Source of the DNA: an uncultured Maribacter sp.
GTDB lineage: Bacteria > Bacteroidota > Bacteroidia > Flavobacteriales > Flavobacteriaceae
NCBI RefSeq assembly: GCF_947500985.1
Contig: NZ_CANMTX010000005.1
Location: 124,001 to 188,000 of the forward strand
Reading direction: 5' to 3'
DNA length: 64,000 nt
This document shows positions 26,951 through 35,624 of the stretch, one piece after another. The position numbers and the translations under genes were made by a program. How positions within the stretch are numbered: position 1 is the first letter of the stretch; every line of letters begins with the position of its first letter. The notes below the pieces were generated by a model. That model did no database searches. It was not told the DNA's origin and saw only the letters and a program-made list of their open reading frames with translations.

Positions 26951-29443
26951 CTACCTTTTAATCTGACTAATAATTGTTCTGTCTTTAATCTTGGTATCAT
27001 CTGCTAACATTAAAGCCTTACTTAAAATTACTGATAATGTAGAATCTCCCTCAAACGGTAGAAATACCTCATTTGCCTTTTTAGATCGATCTGCTACAAT
27101 ACACAAATATTGATCATTAGGTTTCATCAATATATTACCACTACCTAAATGTATTTTATAAATTCTTATGTCACCTTTTACTACTAAAAAATTACCTTCA
27201 AAAGAACATTGTTTGGCAATCTTCAATTTTGGAATTAGATTTTCAAGAAGCTCCTTTCTTTCTTTACCACTTACTGCTAGATTACCGAATGAAAAATCTG
27301 ACCAATAGCCATGATATCTTTCTTCTCCTCCATCTCGCCAATTAGGATCTGCCCCAATACTGGTTACCCCTACAAAAAGGTCTACATCTCTCATTGCCTC
27401 AGAAAAAACAATAGCAGGAACTTTATCCATTTCTACCTGACTCTCCTCATCATAAAAACGAACCTGATCTGTCTGTAAGTAATTGAAAATACCGAAATCA
27501 TTGGCAGAATCTTGTATACCTTCTACCCAGAACTCTACAAGATATTTCCAAGCCGAAATTTTTAAAACAGGTGTATTATGCGAATCCCATTGACCTTGAA
27601 GTGTATATGCCCAACCACGCTCCCTACAAAGCGCAATAAATATATGTTGCCTTAAAACATGTGCTGCAAACCTATTAGAATACGTGTTTGTATTTATTTC
27701 TGCATCTGTAACAATATATAACTCTCTATGTGCTTGTTTAAACGGTTGTTTAATTTCATTTTTCTCCAACCATCTTCGCCAAGATTGAACTTCGTTTACA
27801 GAAGAATTTACTGGGTGCCATAATGTAATTTTGGCATTGTTATAATTATTTAAGATTACTTCACCAACATCTATAAACTCAATATTTTCATAAATAACAC
27901 TCGTGGTTTTATCATCTATCTTGAAATTCCAAATTAATTTAGTTCCAAAAAATCGTAATAGATTATTATCTAAATACAACTTTTTCCATTGTTCGAAGTC
28001 CCATTCGCGTTTAGCTAAAAATATCTTTTCAATTCTATTCTTTTGAGCAGTAAGATTTGACTGTATATCTTTTACCTTTTTCTTATACCCTTTTAATTCT
28101 TCAGAAAAATTATCCTTTACAAATTTTGGGATGGATTTTATCTTCTTGCCGCTTTCATTTTCCCAAAGCAAACTAAAACTAGAACTGTTTTCTATTGTAC
28201 CAATAGCTGTGTATTCTCCAAATTTTTGAATTAGTTGAAAATCTGAATTTAAACCGAAATCTTGAACAGCCAATTCTTCAATTTCGTGCATTGTTTTACC
28301 TTCCGCTTTAGCGACACGTTCAATTGCCTTGGTAATTATTGATTGCACTGAAGGGTACTTAATTTTCATTCTAAACTTAGTAAGTCTAGAAATACCATCT
28401 TGATATGGAAGCTTAGAAAAAGAATAAATGCAACCATTACCTAATTTAGCGCTTAGCGCGCCAACATTTCTTAATTTCTTATAACTCAACAACCCTAAAA
28501 CCTCTATTATTTGGTTTAGCTCATCATCATTTATCACAGCACTGGACCAAACAGTAGACCTTAATATTTGAATATTCTTATCTGCAATAAAATCGAACTC
28601 ATATTCTTGATTTTTATGAATCTGCCTAAAAAAATCTAAGGTTTCTTCTATCCATTTGATAAAACTTGGTTTTATCTTATCTACCCCTATTTTAGTAATT
28701 AAATCACCAGATATTTTTAACCATGAATTGGCAGGTGCACTTTTACCGCCACCTTTGGAAAAGTGTTCTAATAATTCTTTAAAAACGGCTTGATCACTTT
28801 CGTTTAAAGCAATAATAGTTTCATAAATACTATTACCCAAAGGATCGTTACGGTCTATTTCAAATTCTGAAGAATTTTTACCAATGTTTGAAACTCTAGT
28901 ACCCAGTCTTATGTCGTCCGCAGATAAATAATTTCCTTTCGTAATCGCCTTTTGCACCTTACTTAAGGTAGACCTTAATTCTGGGGATACTCCCATTTTC
29001 TGTACTTCTTTCTCTATTTTACCTACCAACGGTACTATAGGCCAGTTGAAGCTATATAAATGTCCTTCGCTACCATGTATAAAGCCGTTTATAATTTCTA
29101 AAATGTCCTCATCATCAAAATGTATATCTGAAGCCCTAATTAATAAACTCAACACATTTTTAGCAGTGTCTTTTAAAAAGTACCCATCATCTCCCCAATC
29201 TGTTTTAGTTTGACCATTTTTAAGATAGATTAAATCAAAAATAAATTCTTTTCTAAAGGAAGATGGCATCTTCTTTAGTTCAGTATATTTTGGTATATCG
29301 GTTAATTTAACAGAATATCCATCTCTATATTCTAAGGCTTCTTCAAAAAATTCTTTACGAAAACTGATTACCTGGGGACTAATTTCTAATTTACTTTCAA
29401 TGTCATTATTCACCCCAAATAATTTCTTAATAATATCTTTCAT
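26951..29443 (-). CDS. DUF4132-domain giant protein
   Basis: 830 residues, soluble, no signal peptide. The middle-to-C-terminal part carries DUF4132 hallmarks: ITLWHPVNSSVNEVQSWRRW, KQPFKQAHRELYIVTDAE and NRFAAHVLRQHIFIALCRERGW. The last ~110 residues (RIYKIHLGSGNILM, YLCIVADRSKKANEVFLPFEGD) match the domain usually found after DUF4132 (DUF7737 in my recollection). The N-terminal ~400 residues are helical and unassigned; no WGR domain is seen. The family (which includes E. coli YehI/MolR-type proteins) has no firmly established activity. It follows its 130-residue neighbour by three bases, so the pair is one unit. Confidence 0.85.
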   Translation of the reverse strand: MKDIIKKLFGVNNDIESKLEISPQVISFRKEFFEEALEYRDGYSVKLTDIPKYTELKKMPSSFRKEFIFDLIYLKNGQTKTDWGDDGYFLKDTAKNVLSLLIRASDIHFDDEDILEIINGFIHGSEGHLYSFNWPIVPLVGKIEKEVQKMGVSPELRSTLSKVQKAITKGNYLSADDIRLGTRVSNIGKNSSEFEIDRNDPLGNSIYETIIALNESDQAVFKELLEHFSKGGGKSAPANSWLKISGDLITKIGVDKIKPSFIKWIEETLDFFRQIHKNQEYEFDFIADKNIQILRSTVWSSAVINDDELNQIIEVLGLLSYKKLRNVGALSAKLGNGCIYSFSKLPYQDGISRLTKFRMKIKYPSVQSIITKAIERVAKAEGKTMHEIEELAVQDFGLNSDFQLIQKFGEYTAIGTIENSSSFSLLWENESGKKIKSIPKFVKDNFSEELKGYKKKVKDIQSNLTAQKNRIEKIFLAKREWDFEQWKKLYLDNNLLRFFGTKLIWNFKIDDKTTSVIYENIEFIDVGEVILNNYNNAKITLWHPVNSSVNEVQSWRRWLEKNEIKQPFKQAHRELYIVTDAEINTNTYSNRFAAHVLRQHIFIALCRERGWAYTLQGQWDSHNTPVLKISAWKYLVEFWVEGIQDSANDFGIFNYLQTDQVRFYDEESQVEMDKVPAIVFSEAMRDVDLFVGVTSIGADPNWRDGGEERYHGYWSDFSFGNLAVSGKERKELLENLIPKLKIAKQCSFEGNFLVVKGDIRIYKIHLGSGNILMKPNDQYLCIVADRSKKANEVFLPFEGDSTLSVILSKALMLADDTKIKDRTIISQIKR

Positions 29444-29446
29444 AGA

Positions 29447-29839
29447 CTATCCTCCTACTAATTGTGTAAGTTTCACAAAGGCTATCTCAGTTGTTTTAGA
29501 CACCAAAACTTCTTGCTCTAAATCTTCAGCTTGCTTATTGTCAATAAGTATAAAATAACCGTTCTTTTGAAAGGCATCTAAAGCAACCAAAATCTGTTTC
29601 TCTATATCTATTTGTTTGTCACGTTTTTTTAACCTGAATCCGTTTAATGTTTTCTCAGCTTCACTAGGCTGAATTAAACCTTTGAAATATTCAGGGAGAT
29701 TTTTATTATACGTTTTAACCTCAGATTCTACTCGAGCAGATATCAATTCTTTGACCGTAGTTCGTTCATTTTGAACAGCAATCTCTATCTGATTTAGAAT
29801 ATCGCCCGTAAACGTCGCATCTTTTATAGTTAAGACCAT
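29447..29839 (-). CDS. Small partner protein of the DUF4132 gene
   Basis: 130 residues, no signal or membrane segment; mixed alpha/beta with charged helices. The opening VLTIKDATFTGDILNQIEIAV and the end STTEIAFVKLTQLVGG are distinctive. I have a vague memory of such short genes preceding DUF4132 genes in Bacteroidota but no family name. It overlaps nothing, ends three bases before the DUF4132 ATG and is first in the transcript, so it may be a subunit or regulator of the large protein. Confidence 0.7.
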   Translation of the reverse strand: MVLTIKDATFTGDILNQIEIAVQNERTTVKELISARVESEVKTYNKNLPEYFKGLIQPSEAEKTLNGFRLKKRDKQIDIEKQILVALDAFQKNGYFILIDNKQAEDLEQEVLVSKTTEIAFVKLTQLVGG

Positions 29840-29856
29840 TTTGAAGTTTTTCTAAA

Positions 29857-29907
29857 TTTATGGATTTTAAAAATTTCTAAAGAAACTTATTTGTTTAAAT
29901 CCATAAA
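29857..29907. repeat. 11-bp inverted repeat before the DUF4132 pair
   Basis: TTTATGGATTT (29857-29867) and AAATCCATAAA (29897-29907) are exact reverse complements separated by 29 bases. The element starts 18 bases upstream of the small partner's ATG and lies in the gap to a divergent gene. It could be a leader stem-loop or a spaced operator. Confidence 0.5.
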
Positions 29908-29954
29908 AAACAGATCATCCCTTTTTAAACATAATCAGAGAAAATATCCATTAA

Positions 29955-30347
<393 letters not shown>

Positions 30348-30349
30348 GA

Positions 30350-30988
30350 TTACATAGCAAACATGATATGGCAAGCTATAAATCCTACCACTGCCAAAAT
30401 AATACCTACTAAGAAAACATGAAAAGAAGTTCTAAGTAGTTTAAACTTTCTATCAATTGTCTTCCCTAAGTGAAACGTATCTCTTGCAATGGTCTTATAA
30501 AGTTCGTCTCCTTTGTACATTAGACCTGTAAGTTCTTCTGTGTACTCTTCTTCATTCATAGTATTAAAATTACCATAGAACAAAAGGTTATTGGTACTCC
30601 TATCTCCATGCGTAAGTTCTGGTCTAGTAGCAAACACTGCATAGGCTATAGATATGAGATTAGTTCCCAACATTATAATTGCCGGATATATAAGATGCGG
30701 GTCTTTATCTAACTGACTTAATACGGTTCCCAGGATTATTGATAAAATAAGTGCGTTGATGGAAATAAGAATATTCGATTTTCTATCGATCATCGCGTTC
30801 AAAGTATACTGATTTTTAGATACCAAACGAAACAAAGTTTCTGCACCACGTTCTGAACGAGGTTCAACTTTTGCTAGTTTCTTCTTCAGTTCTTTTAGTT
30901 TCTCTTTATCAATACCCAATTCGGCAATCAATTGCTTATCAATCGCTTTTTCCTGCTTTTTTATTACTTTTTCTGATTCTTCCATCAT
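30350..30988 (-). CDS. Pycsar-effector-like (PycTM, DUF5706) membrane protein
   Basis: 212 residues. A charged N-terminal helix is followed by the PycTM signature NQYTLNAMIDRKSNILISIN and two membrane segments (about 72-90, ALILSIILGTVLSQ; 97-117, IIMLGTNLISIAYAVFATRPE). A third hydrophobic segment is at the C-terminus (VFLVGIILAVVGFIACHIM). In Pycsar anti-phage systems such proteins permeabilise the membrane when a uridylate cyclase signals phage attack; flavobacterial chromosomal versions often carry an HD domain. Here there is neither an HD domain nor a cyclase nearby. It follows an antiporter gene by 12 bases and is the last gene of the long minus-strand run. Confidence 0.8.
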   Translation of the reverse strand: MMEESEKVIKKQEKAIDKQLIAELGIDKEKLKELKKKLAKVEPRSERGAETLFRLVSKNQYTLNAMIDRKSNILISINALILSIILGTVLSQLDKDPHLIYPAIIMLGTNLISIAYAVFATRPELTHGDRSTNNLLFYGNFNTMNEEEYTEELTGLMYKGDELYKTIARDTFHLGKTIDRKFKLLRTSFHVFLVGIILAVVGFIACHIMFAM

Positions 30989-31000
30989 TAAATACTTTTA

Positions 31001-32239
31001 CTAGCTATATATTTTCTTTGCTACTTTACCAACACTCAACCCTTGTACAAGTACCGACACCAATACAACAACATAGGTTATGTACAATATTATTTCTGAG
31101 GAAAGGTCTTCTGATAAACTTAGTGCCAGTGCTATTGATATACCACCGCGCAAGCCTCCCCAGGTTAAAATAGCCACTGTTTTTATAGGTTTACTTTCTT
31201 CATGTTTTAGTAAGCTATACGGTAATAATACAGATATAAAACGAGCCAAAAGTACCACGAATATAGACAAGAAGCCTAATGTTAGATATAACGAATCAAA
31301 TTTAAGAAGGTGTATCGACAACCCTATTAGAACGAATAGAATAGCATTAAACACTTCATCTAGAACTTCCCAAATCTCATTCAGCATTTTCCGGGTCATT
31401 CCTTTATTTGATGCTATATTAATTTTATTACCAATGACCATACCCGAAACTACCATAGCCAGAGGTCCAGATACATGAAGTATTGAGGCTATTGCATAAC
31501 CGCCTATGACAATGGCTAAACTTATTAAAACTGCCAGTTGTGGATTTTCATTAATAGATTTAATAACTCTATACCCTATATAACCTAAAATCAAACCGTA
31601 GACAATTCCACCAACGGCTTCCATTAAAAATAACTCACCAATAGTACTACTTAATGATTCATTACTATTTTCATCTAAACGCGCAACAATTAGCAAACCA
31701 GAAAATACCACAACCCCAATACCATCATTAAACAAAGATTCGCCCTCTATTTTAACTCCTAAGCTTTTCTGAATATTTGCCTTTTTCAAAATTGACATTA
31801 CCGCTATGGGGTCTGTTGGCGAAATTAATGCTCCAAAAAGCAAAGCATGTATAAGTTGTAATTCTATTGATAGGGATTGAGCAAGATAATAGGTTAAAAA
31901 ACCGACTATTGTAGTAGAAATAAGTACTCCGAATGTTGCAAACAATAGTATGGATTTCCGCTCTTTTTTTAGGTCATCTATATTAACATGTAAAGATCCA
32001 GCAAAAAGCAAGAAACTCAACATACCGTCCATTAACAGACTTCTAAAATCTGTATTGATTACCACATCGCAGAAGTAAAGATAAAATGCAGGAAATATAT
32101 TTTGAGTCAATGTAATTAAAACGACCGTTGACAAAGCTAAAATCATTAACCCAATGGTTGATGGTAACTTTAACCACTTATAGTTAACGTAACTAAAAAA
32201 GGCGGCAATTAAGAATATGATACTAAATGATTGAAACAT
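31001..32239 (-). CDS. CPA1-type Na+/H+ antiporter (NhaP-like)
   Basis: 412 residues with about 12 hydrophobic segments. Typical CPA1 motifs: LFGALISPTDPIAVMSILKK (ion-binding Asp in TM5), EGESLFNDGIGVVVF (FNDG) and WGGLRGGISIALALSL near the C-terminus. It exchanges Na+ or K+ for protons across the inner membrane, helping pH and salt balance. No C-terminal regulatory domain. It begins 10 bases after the Rieske-TPP gene stop and is followed by the PycTM-like gene. Confidence 0.92.
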   Translation of the reverse strand: MFQSFSIIFLIAAFFSYVNYKWLKLPSTIGLMILALSTVVLITLTQNIFPAFYLYFCDVVINTDFRSLLMDGMLSFLLFAGSLHVNIDDLKKERKSILLFATFGVLISTTIVGFLTYYLAQSLSIELQLIHALLFGALISPTDPIAVMSILKKANIQKSLGVKIEGESLFNDGIGVVVFSGLLIVARLDENSNESLSSTIGELFLMEAVGGIVYGLILGYIGYRVIKSINENPQLAVLISLAIVIGGYAIASILHVSGPLAMVVSGMVIGNKINIASNKGMTRKMLNEIWEVLDEVFNAILFVLIGLSIHLLKFDSLYLTLGFLSIFVVLLARFISVLLPYSLLKHEESKPIKTVAILTWGGLRGGISIALALSLSEDLSSEIILYITYVVVLVSVLVQGLSVGKVAKKIYS

Positions 32240-32249
32240 GTTTTCTTTT

Positions 32250-34199
32250 TTAAATCAAACTAGCGTCAGTGATTATTTCCAGTAATGCCGGACCATCGTG
32301 TGCTTTTAGTTTTTCTAAAGCAGGTATTAATTCTTCTATTTTGGTAACTCTAATACCAAGTGCTCCACAATTCTCTGCATACTTTGAAAAATTAGCATTG
32401 TGTAAAGAAGTTTTCCAAACATCCAATTCAGCCGCTTTTTGCTCCTTTGAAATTTTACCGATTTCCGAGTTGTTTAAAAGCACATGCTTAATATTCATAT
32501 TGTATTTCACCAAAGTCATCATCTCACCTAAATACTGACCAAAGCCACCATCACCTGAGACCGACCAAATAGGTCTTTCGTTGCCTTGAGCAGCCCAAGC
32601 GCCCATTGCTGCAGGCAATGCAAAACCAATAGAACCCAAGTAACCGGACATTAATACAGATTGATTTTTAGGTTCAAAATAACGACCAAAAGAATAGGTG
32701 TTATTACCAACATCTACGGCAATAACCGCATTGTCTGGCACTACTTTGTTCATTGCATCAAATACAGCTATTGAACTTAAACCCACCGTACTTTCATCTT
32801 GTAACCTACTTGCTTTTTCTTCTTGCCATATCTCCCATCGTTTTGCAATTTCTGGGCGTCTATCTACCGTATTTATTTTTCCTTCGGTTTGTTCTTCTAT
32901 AATGGTCAAGGTTTCAGAAATCTCTCCCCATAGGGCAGCATCAACTTTATGAAATTTACTTAAAGCTGCTGGGTCATAATCTACCTGTATAATAGGTTTT
33001 TTAGGCGTAATACCTGTATGATTAGAAAACGATGCTCCAAAAACAATCAATAAATCACTCTCGTTCATAAACCATGAAGCTATGGGCGTTCCGCTTCTTC
33101 CTAGTACTCCACAACCTAATTCATGATGGTCAGAAATTTGTCCTTTTCCTTTAAAGGTGGTGATTACCGGACAGTTTAATTTTTCAGCAAATGCGATTAT
33201 AGCATCCATTTGAAATCGAGCGCCATGCCCTACTATAATTGCAGGTCTTTCAGATTCTGTAATCATACCTACTGCTTTCGCTACCATTTGTCTTGGTGGT
33301 GAAATATTAAAAGGTGTAATTCTATCTTCTGGAGTCTGTGCCTTTTCGTTATCTGGCTTTGGCATAAAGGCAACCTCATCTGGGAAAGTAATATGAGATA
33401 CATCTCTATTTATTAATGCGCTTTTAATAGCCAAGCTCATTAACTCGCTATGCTTAGAGTTTTGTTGTACACTATGGTTAAAATTGGCTACGGTTTGAAA
33501 AGCACCTACCAAATCTACCTCTTGAAAAGCACCTGTTCCTAGTACTTGTGTATTTACCTGACCAGAAATAGCCAGCATTGGTGAACGGTCTACTTTAGCA
33601 TCCCACATACCTGTGAACATATTGGTAGAACCCGGACCTGCAATACCAAAGCAAACTGCGGGTTTCCCCATTAGTTTACCATAAGCAGATGCCGCAAATG
33701 CTGCAGCGCCTTCATGACGTATTCCGAAAAACTTGAAATTTCCTTTTTCTTCTTGACGCATCATGGCATCGGCAACCCCTAGGTTTGAGTGACCAACCAT
33801 ACCAAAACCGGTATCAACGCCCCAATTTATCATGGTTTCTATCATCACATCAGAAATCGTTTCTGCGTGCTTCTCTTCCTCTTCAATACCTACAAAAATT
33901 TCATCGCCTTCTTCCTTTGTTGGAAAAGTTTCAATACCATCATCAAAACCACCTGGCGGCACACCGGTACATGGGTCAAAATCCCAACCGTGCCAAGGAC
34001 AACGTAACAATCCGTTTTCAATAGAACCTTCGCCTAAAGGACCACCTTGGTGTGGACACTTATTATCTAGAGCAGAAAATTTGCCTTTAAAATGTGTTAA
34101 ACAAATACCTTTATGAGCAGCAGTAACAGTCATTACACGACCTTCTGCCAATCTCTTTTTATTATCTAACACTTTATGCCACACTACTTTCTTTTCCAT
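32250..34199 (-). CDS. Rieske-fused thiamine-diphosphate enzyme (pyruvate-oxidase/ALS superfamily)
   Basis: 649 residues. Residues 1-105 are a Rieske [2Fe-2S] domain with Cys48-Pro-His50 and Cys67-Pro-Trp-His70. From about 115 the three domains of the POX/acetolactate-synthase superfamily follow: the activating Glu163 (RHEGAAAFAASAYG), a central Rossmann-like domain (PAIIVGHGARFQMDAI) and the ThDP site GDG 549-551 to Asn576-Asn577. Likely decarboxylation of a 2-oxo acid, with the iron-sulfur domain taking or giving electrons. Natural substrate unknown. It lies in a tight run with a second Rieske-fused enzyme and a NAD(P)HX-epimerase-like gene. Such ferredoxin-like fusions are uncommon for this superfamily. 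Confidence 0.9.
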   Translation of the reverse strand: MEKKVVWHKVLDNKKRLAEGRVMTVTAAHKGICLTHFKGKFSALDNKCPHQGGPLGEGSIENGLLRCPWHGWDFDPCTGVPPGGFDDGIETFPTKEEGDEIFVGIEEEEKHAETISDVMIETMINWGVDTGFGMVGHSNLGVADAMMRQEEKGNFKFFGIRHEGAAAFAASAYGKLMGKPAVCFGIAGPGSTNMFTGMWDAKVDRSPMLAISGQVNTQVLGTGAFQEVDLVGAFQTVANFNHSVQQNSKHSELMSLAIKSALINRDVSHITFPDEVAFMPKPDNEKAQTPEDRITPFNISPPRQMVAKAVGMITESERPAIIVGHGARFQMDAIIAFAEKLNCPVITTFKGKGQISDHHELGCGVLGRSGTPIASWFMNESDLLIVFGASFSNHTGITPKKPIIQVDYDPAALSKFHKVDAALWGEISETLTIIEEQTEGKINTVDRRPEIAKRWEIWQEEKASRLQDESTVGLSSIAVFDAMNKVVPDNAVIAVDVGNNTYSFGRYFEPKNQSVLMSGYLGSIGFALPAAMGAWAAQGNERPIWSVSGDGGFGQYLGEMMTLVKYNMNIKHVLLNNSEIGKISKEQKAAELDVWKTSLHNANFSKYAENCGALGIRVTKIEELIPALEKLKAHDGPALLEIITDASLI

Positions 34200-34217
34200 G
34201 GGTCGGTTTTTTTCTGG

Positions 34218-34874
34218 TTATTTAATTTTTATCAATTGGTATTTTTTAAAATCAGGCATTTGAATATTGAAATGCTCATAAACCGATTTTGGAATTCCCA
34301 AATCAGCCATAAATACTTCTACTCCGTTTGGTAATTTTTCTAAAAGAATTTTAGGAGCTGCCAAGGTCATTACCTGGTTCGCTTTAAACCCTGATAATTC
34401 ACCATCTTTAGAAATACCAACGGGAATGTCCAATGATATTCTAAATGCCGCTGATGCGTTTGCTAATGCAATACTTTTTACAAATGCCTCTGACAATGGT
34501 AATCTTTGAGAGAATCCTAAATAGGCATCTACCCAAATATCCGTTGTTTCTGGAATACCTTCTTTAGCTCCAAACAACAACGCTCTTTCTAATTGTGCTT
34601 TTGGTAGGTCTTTGGTAATAGGAACTACCAAATCTAAATTCACATCAAACCCCCAAGCAGCAAGTCTGCGAGCAGCTACTAAACCGCCGCCGCCATTGTT
34701 TCCATTACCAACGCCAATAGTGATAACAGAGGCCTCAGTTATCTTTTTAGCGATTAATCTTGCTAGTTGAAGCCCCGCATTTTCCATCATCAATTCAATG
34801 GACAGGTTGTATTTTTCAACCGCCCAATAATCCATCTCTTTAAAGGCTTCTAACGAAAGACTGGTTACTTGCAT
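34218..34874 (-). CDS. NAD(P)HX-epimerase-like (YjeF N-terminal domain) protein, altered motif
   Basis: 218 residues, a stand-alone YjeF_N domain without the dehydratase half. Normal members epimerise damaged, hydrated NAD(P)H. The phosphate-binding loop reads NNGGGG (59-64) where the family has NNGGDG, so the conserved Asp is Gly63; the later Asp116 (IWVDAYLG) is kept. The usual ALLGTG loop is also changed (DAYLGFSQRL). It may therefore be a weak epimerase or a binding protein recruited for another job. It sits two bases after an unknown gene and 18 bases before the Rieske-TPP gene. Confidence 0.82.
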   Translation of the reverse strand: MQVTSLSLEAFKEMDYWAVEKYNLSIELMMENAGLQLARLIAKKITEASVITIGVGNGNNGGGGLVAARRLAAWGFDVNLDLVVPITKDLPKAQLERALLFGAKEGIPETTDIWVDAYLGFSQRLPLSEAFVKSIALANASAAFRISLDIPVGISKDGELSGFKANQVMTLAAPKILLEKLPNGVEVFMADLGIPKSVYEHFNIQMPDFKKYQLIKIK

Positions 34875-34876
34875 AT

Positions 34877-35611
34877 TTACTTTTTATAGGTATTGATAGC
34901 TTTCGTGAAAAACTGTACCACTTGTTCTTTGTCAATTTTTGTAACAGGCAAAACTGCTCCTTTAAATCCGTCGTTTTTCCATTCACCTAATGAAAGAGAA
35001 TCAAACTTAGCGGTATCTAAACCGCTATGACCTTTGTATCCGCTGATATAAAAATAGTGCTCATTGATCATCGTATCAGGTACAGCTAAACCAAAGCCTA
35101 TAGATAAATCATCAGAAATAATAACATAAGCACCTGAATCAAAATGATGGGGCCAAATACGAATGTCTGATGACAAACCATTAACCTCAAGTGTTCTTTC
35201 TAGACCAGATTGCGTCAAACTTCTTAAATCGGCAAGTTCCTTTAATTTAGATGCATCTAATATAAAGGTGAAAGAATCATCAATTGAATATGGTAGCTCG
35301 TAATGAAAACCATAGGTGTATTTCTTACCCAAAAATGTATCCGCAGAACTTATCAGCCATTCTAATATTTGTTGATGGGTTTTACCATCTAACGTAAAAG
35401 AAGCATTGTTCTTAGGGGAATTCCATTCTAACGAAAAGGTATTATAATTTAATGAAAGAACGTCCCCATCTGTTGATAATGGGTGGGTTTCTAGACGTTG
35501 TTTTTTAATTGACCATCCAAGATTAGTATGACTATCATCTGCCTTCTTCTCTACAAAACTTATTCCTGCAGCTGCTAAATATTGCGCTGCTAAGTGCATC
35601 ATTTTATCCAT
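34877..35611 (-). CDS. Unknown conserved protein between two Rieske-enzyme genes
   Basis: 244 residues, no signal peptide or membrane segment. Recognisable landmarks are HLAAQYLAAAGISF at the start, DGKTHQQILEWLISSADTF in the middle and a WPHHFDSGAYVII segment with neighbouring aromatic residues and histidines that could line a pocket; the end is EQVVQFFTKAINTYKK. The WPHHFD stretch recalls DUF5996-type proteins but I cannot confirm this. Gaps of 13 and 2 bases to its neighbours place it firmly in the Rieske/NnrE operon, so it probably acts with those enzymes. Confidence 0.75.
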   Translation of the reverse strand: MDKMMHLAAQYLAAAGISFVEKKADDSHTNLGWSIKKQRLETHPLSTDGDVLSLNYNTFSLEWNSPKNNASFTLDGKTHQQILEWLISSADTFLGKKYTYGFHYELPYSIDDSFTFILDASKLKELADLRSLTQSGLERTLEVNGLSSDIRIWPHHFDSGAYVIISDDLSIGFGLAVPDTMINEHYFYISGYKGHSGLDTAKFDSLSLGEWKNDGFKGAVLPVTKIDKEQVVQFFTKAINTYKK

Positions 35612-35624
35612 CTATATATTGTTT

